A DNA stretch of 64,000 nt from Cycas panzhihuaensis (Eukaryota; Cycadophyta): positions 150,853,741 through 150,917,740 of the forward strand of contig CM041465.1 of assembly GCA_023213395.1 (NCBI GenBank), in the 5' to 3' direction. This document shows, piece after piece, positions 56,786 to 64,000 of this stretch. The translations under genes were made by a program, and so were the position numbers. Each line of letters begins with the position of its first letter. The stretch's first letter is position 1. The notes beneath the pieces are model-generated. The model did no database searches and was not told the origin of the DNA. It worked only from the letters and a program-made list of their open reading frames with translations.

Positions 56786-57890
56786 TCATGCGTAAAACTT
56801 CTTAAGGAACATCCCATTAACGGCTTTCTCAAATTCGAGCCCTTCCAGGGTGGCTATCCTATAAGCACCATTATCGAGGGATTCGATAATGACAAAGGGA
56901 CCAACCCATCGGGGTTTGAATTTGGTCAAACGATCATGGAGATATTCGAGCTTGAGGACGTAGTCCCCAGGAAACAAAGGGCGGGAACGAAGGCGTTTAT
57001 CGTGAGCCCTTTGTGAGCGGGCTTTAGATGCTAGGTTAGCCTGATAGGCGGCTAAGCGTCTCTCATCCAAAGCTTCGAGGTTGATCAGGCGGGCCTGCCG
57101 GATCGACTCTTCGTCAATGAAACCTCGAAGGGAAACTCGCAGAGAAGGGATCTCCACCTCCAATGGGAGCACCGCCTCGATCAGTAGACTGTGGAGAACG
57201 GGGTCATTCCCGTGGTAGAACTGATAGAGGTACGATAAGCCCACAAGGTAGAGGGCAGCTGAAGGTGCCAATCCCTCTGGGATTGAGCAACGGTTTTCTT
57301 GAGGATGCTGACAAGAGTCTTATTAAAAGACTCCACCTGGCCATTTGCCTAAGGGTAATAAGGGGAAGAAGTCTTATGAGAGATTTTGAACTTCTCACAA
57401 AGCTCATCCACCTCCTTATTACAAAAAGGAGTTCTATTGTCAGTGATTAGGACATCTGGAATTCCGAAACGGCAAATGATGTGCTAGTAAATGAACGTAG
57501 CAATTGTTTTGCCTGGGGTAGTGATCAAGGGGATGGCCTCTGCCCATTTGGTGAAATACTCCGTGGCAGTCAAGATGAACTTGTGCTGCGATGACGAAGG
57601 TGGGGAGATAGCTCCAATGAGGTCTAGTCCCCACTGAGCGAAAGGCCACGGCGAAACAATAGGATGCAAGGCCTCGGAAGGCACATGGGAAATGTTGGCG
57701 TGCCCTTGACATCGCCGACATTTCCGAGCAAAAGCATGAGCGTCTCTAAAAAGAGACGGCCAAAATAATACATCGAAGGATCCTCCGAGCCATAGATCGC
57801 CCCCAGTGACCTCCACAAATGCCGTGATGGCATTCGCGAAGCACTTGGTCGGCTTCGTCAGCAGTGACGCAGCGGAGGAGGACCCAACGT
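56786..57890 (-). pseudogene. Integrase of element E, N-terminally truncated
   Basis: The C-terminal domain is open at 56786-57271, with D-Y-V-L-K-L-E-Y and R-W-V-G-P-F-V-I. The core keeps G-L-D-L-I-G, an I-T-D-N region and A-N-G-Q-V-E-S. The zinc-binding start is missing: the reading passes from an RNase H start (F-I-L-Y-T-S) at about 57890 straight into A-F-A-R-K-C-R-R-C, so H-x-C-H-H is lost. Stops and a frameshift near 57460-57490 also occur. Confidence 0.75.
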
Positions 57891-58740
57891 AGGAGGTATA
57901 CAGGATGAAGGGCCTATCAAACCGAGGAGGCGCCAACGTAGGAGCGGAAGCCAAGGCTTCCTTGAGACCTTCGAAGGCCTTTTGGGTCTTGTCAGACCAG
58001 GCAAAAGGAGCTCCCTTCTTCAATAGGTTTGTGAGGGGTTTAGCTCACGTCAAGTCGGCCAAGAAGCGCTGAGGAAACCGAGCCCGCTTAGAAACGACTT
58101 AATCTGCTGAGTTCTGGGTGGCGCATGTCGAGGATCGCCTCGACTTTGTCGTGGTCGATCTGAATTCCCGCTTGGATACGAGGAATCAAGGAGTTTGCCC
58201 GAGGTAACCAAACACACATTTAAGCGTATTAAGGGACGTGATACTCGTGGCATCGTGAGAAGATGGCACGCAAGTCGGAAGGATGATGGGCTCTCACACG
58301 GGAAAGACCCATCATATCATCCATAAAGACCTCCAACGTGTCGTTGATGAGGTCATGGAAGATGAAATGCATGGCTCTTTGGTAAGTAGCACCTGCATTT
58401 TTAAGGCCAAAGGGCATCGCCTTGTAGGCGAAGGTACCCCAAGGAGTAGTGAAGGCCGTCTTATGGCGGTCTTCGGGAGAAATCTAAATTTGGTTGTAAC
58501 CGGAGAAGCCGTCCATTAGGGACATCACTTTGAATTCGGCGGTGCGATCAATGATCTGATCTAAGAAGGGTAACGGGAAATTGTCCTTAGGACAAGCGTT
58601 GTTGATGTCGCGAAAGTTGACACATATACAGATTACCCCATTCTTCTTAGCAACGGGAACAATGTTGGAGACCCACTTGGGGTAATCAATAGAGGTAATG
58701 AGTCCAGCGTCCAAAAGCTTTTCTACCTCCATCTTGACGG
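57891..58740 (-). pseudogene. Reverse transcriptase of element E, RNase H deleted
   Basis: RT motifs W-V-S-N-I-V-P-V-A-K-K-N-G and L-M-D-G-F-S-G-Y-N-Q-I (58484-58732), then M-P-F-G-L-K-N-A-G-A-T-Y and the catalytic F-M-D-D-M (DD at 58316-58321). The thumb region is broken by stops and frameshifts near 58220-58050. Of the RNase H only the first few residues remain, near 57890-57950. Against D, about 590 bases covering RNase H and the integrase zinc finger are missing. Confidence 0.8.
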
Positions 58741-59705
58741 CGGCATAAAGCTTCAGGTGAAGGGGACGCTTACGCGCAAGGCGGGTGCGTGAAGGGTGGT
58801 GAGGTTATGAGTGACAACCGGGGTCAATTCCTTCATGTCGAGATAATCCCACGAAAATGTCTCAAAACTCACGGAGCAGAAGGAGTATTCCCTTACCTCA
58901 TCAGAGAGCATTCCAACCCAATCTTAATGACCTTGCCGAGGCCAAGACTACGTCTGGTTGCCCCATGCACATGGCGTTGCCCTCCTCGAAGTGGAGAGGC
59001 AAGATCAGTGAGGAGGGAGGAACAAGAGACAGGATCGGATCGGCAAGCGTGGATCCGATCGCGAGGATCTTCTGGTGACCAAGCCGGTGGTGACCAGAAG
59101 GCAGGTTGGGCGCGAGGCCTGCTAGATGCTCGAGCAAGGCTTTATCGTCCTCGAAATAATCCACCCCATGGATGATCTTACTTTGAGTAGGAGAAGCGCC
59201 GGAGGGAGTGAGAGCAACAGGACCGTGATGACCATCGGGTTGCTCAGCTTCCTCACTAAATCAAGGAAAAGTAAAGGTGACCCTCGGAAGGAGCAAAAGG
59301 CAATTCCTCAAAACCACTACCTACGGGTAATGAAAAGGAGAAATGCCGACAAAGTGTCAACACGAGTGATGACGGCGACACGCACGAAGGGCTAGCCTCA
59401 CCATCGAGAGGGGTTCTGGCAGGATCTAGAATAAGGCAAAGCGACCTATTGGCGCGAAGGAAAGAGACGGTGAGGACAACCTCGTCTTCGCCGAGCGACT
59501 CATCATCACGAACGGGCGAGGTACCCATAACTCCCAACGCCAATAGGGGCGAACCGCATGAGACTAGGAGGAGAAGACGCGGGGTCTTCTTCAGACGGGT
59601 TAGGTATCCCAATAGAGCAAGCCGAGGCATGAGTGGATGAACCTTGGTTTGCTGAACTGGTAGAGTGAGTTTGTTTAGTAAAAGGGCGTTCACGGGGGAT
59701 CACTC
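58741..59705 (-). other. RT start and protease-RT linker of E
   Basis: Remains of the RT N-terminal part and the Ser/Pro-rich linker, homologous to 47240-47960 in D, with the reading moved between frames several times. No enzyme motif can be assigned. Confidence 0.55.
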
Positions 59706-60263
59706 TCATTCGTCCCATGCATTTAATTTAAGTTGTCCCCAAAGGGTCGAGCACACGGCCCCCATTTGATCGAGCCATGGACGACCTAGAAGGAGGTTGT
59801 AATCCACATCGACGTCAAGGACTACAACGCTTAAGAAGAACGCCTTACCCTCAAGGGTAAGCGGAATCGCGACAGATCCCACAGGGGTCTTCTCGCTACC
59901 GTCATACCCTTGGCATCGCCAGGGAACGGGTTCCAAGGCAGAAATACCAAGCTCTTGCATGACACGCAAGGGCATGGCATTGACGGAATAACTATTGTCG
60001 ACAACAGTTCTTCGAAGAGTACAATCAGGCGTATCGATGGTGATGGTGAATGGGAAGTTCCACTGACGTTCCCTTTCACCGGCAGGGGGAAGATCCTTAA
60101 GATCAAAGGAAATAGCGGGTCCACAACCTTGGGCGACACCCAAAGCGTGGACAGGTACATCACTTGATCCTAAAGCTTCCAGGAGGAGGGCCCGCTGCTC
60201 GGGACAACTCCTCAGAACGTCCATCAAGGACATTCCTGCAGCGACCGTATAGAGCTCGTCCAC
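59706..60263 (-). pseudogene. Aspartic protease of element E, active site altered
   Basis: An open frame of 185 codons. The active site reads V-V-D-N-S-Y-S-V-N-A-M-P (aspartate 59997-59999) where C and D have D-N-G-S. The invariant glycine has become serine and the next residue tyrosine. Y-N-L-L-L-G-R-P-W-L-D-Q is kept. The reading frame is intact across the domain, so a protein could be made but catalysis is doubtful. Confidence 0.75.
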
Positions 60264-62780
60264 GACCGAGAAAGGCTTACCCTTCCCAGTAGGTTGGGTA
60301 AGTGCCTCCTAAGTCGTAACGACCCGCAAGCAGTGAATAGCCTTGGGAAAGAGGGACTTCCGAGGAAGGGTCTCCTAAGAGGGCTCAAGGAGCGGAGGAC
60401 AAAAGCTCCGCTTCCTTAGCGCTTGAGATCGCGTGAGGGCAAAAGTGGGAGTTGCTTCACAACCGGATCACCTTCTTCCCCGTTACGGGTCGTGAAGGCG
60501 ACGGGTGCGACGACTAGGAGAACGAGAAGAGGAAGAAGAATTCCTAGCGTCCTTCCCTTTATCGCGGAAGGATGTGGATCCAAATGATCTTCCTGCTACG
60601 GTTGTTCTTGGTTTGGGTTTTGCGATCACGTTCCCCGTGCTTAGGGAACAGATCCTTATGAACTAGTTGATCCAAATTAGGCCTTGAGGCCCGTTTGGGA
60701 GAAGAATCGCGTCGAGGGGCATCCCTTGGATGCCGGGCCCTACAACGCGAATCGTCGTGGAAGCAATCCCCAATGGAGCACCACTTCTTCTCAAGCGGGG
60801 GGTCAGACCTCCTCGCTTGAGAGGACTGGGCGTTTCCATTCCTGGGAAGAGGGGCTTGGGTAGTTTGTTGGACTTGCTTGTTTGACGTAGGACATGAAGG
60901 ATCTTGAAGCTTGAGCTCCTTCATCATACGCTCGAATGAGCGTATAGCTGATGTGAGAGGGTCTAAAGTCCTCTCGGTAGGATGAGAGGAAGACCGCTTA
61001 CCGGGAAGGTTTGGTATCTTTGGTAGTGGGTGGTGCCTCATGGCGCTGTGAGGGCTTAAGAGGTTTCTTGAGACCCGCTTGGATCTCAATAGCCTCCAAC
61101 GCTAAGCACTTGGCGATCGCGGAATCACATGTGGTCGCCCCCATCTTGAGGACTTCCACGTGGACTTCGGGACGAAGCGCATTGATGAATAGGTCTCGCT
61201 TGACCTCCCGCAATGTTGCCTTAGTGGAGTGAAGCAAGTCGTGGAATCGCCGGACAAAGTCACGATTCATCTCATCGTGACCTTGTTTGAGCGAAAGAAG
61301 AGACTTCATTCCGCTCTCGAATGGACGAGCTACATCAAAATAGTTGATGAACTCATCCACCAATTCTTTGGAATGAATGGATTGAATGGGCGGTGAGACT
61401 AGAGAACCATTTGAGGGCGTCACCCTGCAAGAATCTAGGAAATAGTTTCATCAAAATATGGTCGTAAGCCCAGTAATTGATGCATGCCATAGAAAAACTA
61501 CGGACATGCTCTGTCGGGTCTTGCGACGAAGTTCCATCGAATCTAAGAACTTCAGGGGGATGAGGCGGCAAGTTGGTTCGCAACGCCTCAACCGAAAGAG
61601 GGGTCGACCTAAAGTCCATGAAGGGGCGCGCCCTTGCCTGAATCGTAGGACCAATGAATGTCGAAGTAGGTAACGCACAAGGAGCGGGTGGGGGTGGAAC
61701 ACCCATCCCTCCTTGAGGAAGCACCCCTTGCTGAAAAGAGGCGTGGGGGTAAGCGCCTTGGAAGGGAGTCGGGTTTCCTTGCGAAGGCACAACGGATGGG
61801 ATTGCACTGGAAGAAGGGCAAGACGGATGTGGAACTGGGTTTTGCCCATACGGGCCACCTGTAGGTGGAGCAACCCCATATGGGTGTAGCGGATCCACCC
61901 CATAAACGGGAAGACGGCTTCCTCTACCCTGCCCCCAAGGTTGAGAGGTATATCCTGGGGGAACGTAGAAGGAAGCACCAACGTGCTGGGCTGGAGGATG
62001 CGTGGGAGCGGATCCCACATGACTAGTGGTTGGAAAGCTAGTAGGGCCAATAGGCCTACTAGGGATGGTATGTGCCACGTTAGGAGATGGCACATTGGTT
62101 TGATTAGGAGCGGGTATGCTAACCCTCAATTGAGGGAAAGACACACCACGAGAAGATCCTAAGGCATTAGGACCTTGATGAGAGACGGAAGGTGCCACAT
62201 ACGCCCCCACTGCAGGGAACGAGTGGGACGTACGTGTAGGCACGAAAGGATTTGTGGTCATAGGAAGGGTGGATGAGGATGAAGCATGAGGTGGGGGAGC
62301 GGAAGAGGAAGAGGCCCCTCCACGAAGAACATCCTCAAACCACCTAGGATGCGGTTGCAAGCGTGTTGCGCGGCAACACTCATTGAAAGCTTCAACCACG
62401 TTGACAGGAGGAGTCCCAGCACACTTGTAAGAGGTGATTGGAACCTCAAACAAGGTAGGATCCTCGGAACGTTCCTCATGAGAATTGCCAACTACGTGGC
62501 AACCCTCAAGAGGAACGGGTCCTTCTACGACATGGGTAGAAGGATGAGCATCGAAAGAAAGGTGTTGGTCATTTGGATAATAAAGGGGGTCGTCACCCTC
62601 TTGGGTGGACCTGGGAATAACAGGAGGAAAGGCATGGGTTTCCATGGCTGAAGTATAGTAGGTCCAATCGGAAGAGTATCCCTCCATAGTCAGATCAGAA
62701 TCTGACGAGGCAAGAAGGCGATACTCAGGGTCCTCTAACAAGGGAGGTAGACCGCGCAAACGACGGGAGAAGCGCCACAT
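60264..62780 (-). pseudogene. Gag of element E
   Basis: ATG 62780 opens a frame of 475 codons to 61353, the longest in the window. Its N-terminal 350 residues are rich in P, S, G and H (for example P-H-P-S-C-P-S-S-S-A-I-P). The capsid core follows: L-P-P-H-P-P-E-V-L-R-F-D-G-T and A-C-I-N-Y-W-A-Y-D-H-I-L-M-K-L-F. After a frameshift near 61400 the reading passes to F-I-N-Y-F-D-V-A-R-P-F (60998-61423), and after another to the nucleocapsid with C-S-I-G-D-C-F-H-D-D-S-R-C (60559-61089). The zinc knuckle of Tat type (CX2HX4HX4C) has lost its first histidine. Confidence 0.8.
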
Positions 62781-62935
62781 GCAAGGTCAACCGACAATGT
62801 TAGGAAAGGAGAAAAAGCGGCAAAACACACACGTTGGGGGGGTGCCCAACGTGGAAATCAAGATAAGTATGAAAAGGATCCCACAAGAGTAGCGAAACCA
62901 ACCGAAGAGAGCGAAACTAGCTCCCTTACTGGCAG
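62781..62935 (-). other. Leader of element E between PBS and gag
   Basis: About 155 bases, pyrimidine-rich on the minus strand. It matches the ends of the leader in C, which shows that C gained a 577-base insertion. Confidence 0.7.
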
Positions 62936-62953
62936 TCCCCAGTATGGTCGCCA
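62936..62953 (-). other. Primer binding site of element E
   Basis: TGGCGACCATACTGGGGA on the minus strand, one base inside the 5' LTR end at 62955. It is the undamaged form of the site seen in C. Confidence 0.8.
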
Positions 62954-62954
62954 G

Positions 62955-64000
62955 TGGACACGCTGCTACAGGATAACTACCTAACTGATAGGCGTGGGAG
63001 GAGTAAGTGATGAAATGATAGAAAGTGGAACCTAAAAGGCGGGTAACTACCACACAGAGCGCCCCGTGTGCCGGAGCTCGAGTTCAAGATCTGCAATGGA
63101 GTATGGCTACTATTGGGTGACCCTTGACCACCTTGAGCAAGAGGCGAAGGTACGTAGGACGAACTTGAGTTGGCCCGGGAGTAGGACCCTCCCACCCTTG
63201 GGTGGCCAGAAGGGAGAGAGAAGGAACCTAATAGAGATAGGCCAAGAGCAAACCTATGCAACTAAGCAGGGTACACGAGCGATGCGGGAAGCAAGGCGCT
63301 CGTGCGGTTAAGGAGAAGGAAGGAAAGGTAAGGACAAAGAAAACTCTTACAATCTTTCCTACAGATAATAGGGGGTGCATGCAACAAAGCAAACAAATCG
63401 CAAACAAATACAAAAGCAATTTCCCCTTTTAATCTTTCAATGTTCTAATTACTAAGAAAGGAATAAAAGGAAGAACAAGGGTAGCGAAGAGGAAGGAAGC
63501 GTGCACCTGGGCTGAAGGCGTGCGAGATGACGTAGCCTCCACGAGGAGCACCCAACCACTGCGTGACGTCTGGGATCACGGATGTAGCCAGGCGAAAAGG
63601 GGTTCCTTACCCTCCGGAAAAGTAAATGCAATACCAAAGGAAGGAAAGGAACGCTAACTAGTAAATGAGATAGCATAAAACATGATACATGTAAAGAGCA
63701 CTTACTGGTAGAGAGGCCAACGGGCAACGTTCTCCGCGCGTCTCGAGTACCTGCAAGCAACAAGGGTCTCCCTCTTCCCGAAGGAAGAACACTGACATGC
63801 AACGCAAAGATCTAACAAGGTATGTCTAGCAACATAAGTAAGAGTCTAAATATACATGCGTTAGTGTTAGTCCAATAAGGAAAATACCAAAGGAAAATGA
63901 TCCAAATGAAAGGAAACAACGAGGCAAGCCTCAGAGTGGCCTACTTCCCGCAAATGGTGCCCCAACCTCCCCTGTGAGCCACAAGGCACGAGGAGAAAGT
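62955..64000 (-). repeat. 5' LTR of element E, inner part, cut by window edge
   Basis: Aligns with 49724-50780 of the 3' LTR, with mostly transition differences and small gaps near 63560-63610. About 1.5 kb of this LTR must lie beyond the window. Confidence 0.88.

Larger units (their letters stand above)
49724..64000 (-). mobile_element. Ty3/gypsy (Tat-type) retrotransposon E, cut by the window edge
   Basis: A minus-strand element with a complete 3' LTR (49724-52288), aRNH, an antisense PMD-like gene, integrase, RT lacking its RNase H, protease, gag, PBS and the inner 1046 bases of the 5' LTR (from 62955). The LTRs differ at about 7% over the first 230 bases but less further in. The base composition is richer in G+C and CpG than in the other elements, which suggests a younger or less decayed copy. 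It sits inside gag of D; the left duplicate should be CATGC (49719-49723). Confidence 0.88.

Overview
This window is nuclear DNA of a land plant, most likely a seed plant with a large, repeat-rich genome. It holds plant-type Ty1/copia elements primed by a TGGTATCAGAGC site and Ty3/gypsy elements of the Tat type with an extra RNase H. I found no tRNA or rRNA gene, no CRISPR array and no ordinary host gene. Essentially all recognisable coding sequence belongs to LTR retrotransposons, and nearly every frame carries stops or frameshifts. Names A to F are mine. All translations, alignments and difference counts were done by eye.

Layout. 1-2617 is AT-rich with no gene. 2651-3920 is the 3' part of a small copia derivative (F) with gag remains, no pol and a 202 bp 3' LTR. 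3921-7136 is AT-rich with PBS-like motifs. 7142-37319 is an old copia element (A, imperfect target duplication TTCCC/TTCAC) hit twice. A gypsy/Tat element (C, 12124-26370, duplication GGATT) sits near the gag/protease junction of A. A second copia element (B, 29665-37278, duplication TACTT) sits inside the 3' LTR of A. C has a solo LTR (14907-15483, duplication CTAAC) in its own leader, so nesting is three levels deep. 37325-39267 is AT-rich and unexplained. 39268-49723 is a minus-strand Tat element (D) cut in mid-gag by a minus-strand relative (E, 49724 to beyond 64000). The rest of D should lie past the right edge.

The most interesting part is the shared plan of C, D and E: 5' LTR, PBS, gag, protease, RT-RNase H, integrase, an antisense gene, a second RNase H (aRNH), PPT and 3' LTR. 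C has lost RT to integrase. The antisense gene resembles the plant mobile domain (PMD) family and has a coiled-coil-like tail. In all three copies it has a short intron-like interval at the same place; C and D also have a TACTAAT branch site. Two hairpins lie upstream of it in each copy. Their sequences differ but their pairing is kept. One resembles a hairpin upstream of the LTR TATA box, in the same orientation relative to transcription. This suggests a long-term antisense passenger gene with its own promoter, in which antisense orientation protects the intron from removal during retrotransposition.

Relative ages from eye counts of LTR differences: A about 12%, C about 11% and E about 7% over the first 230-300 bases compared, and B about 3.5% over its whole LTR.
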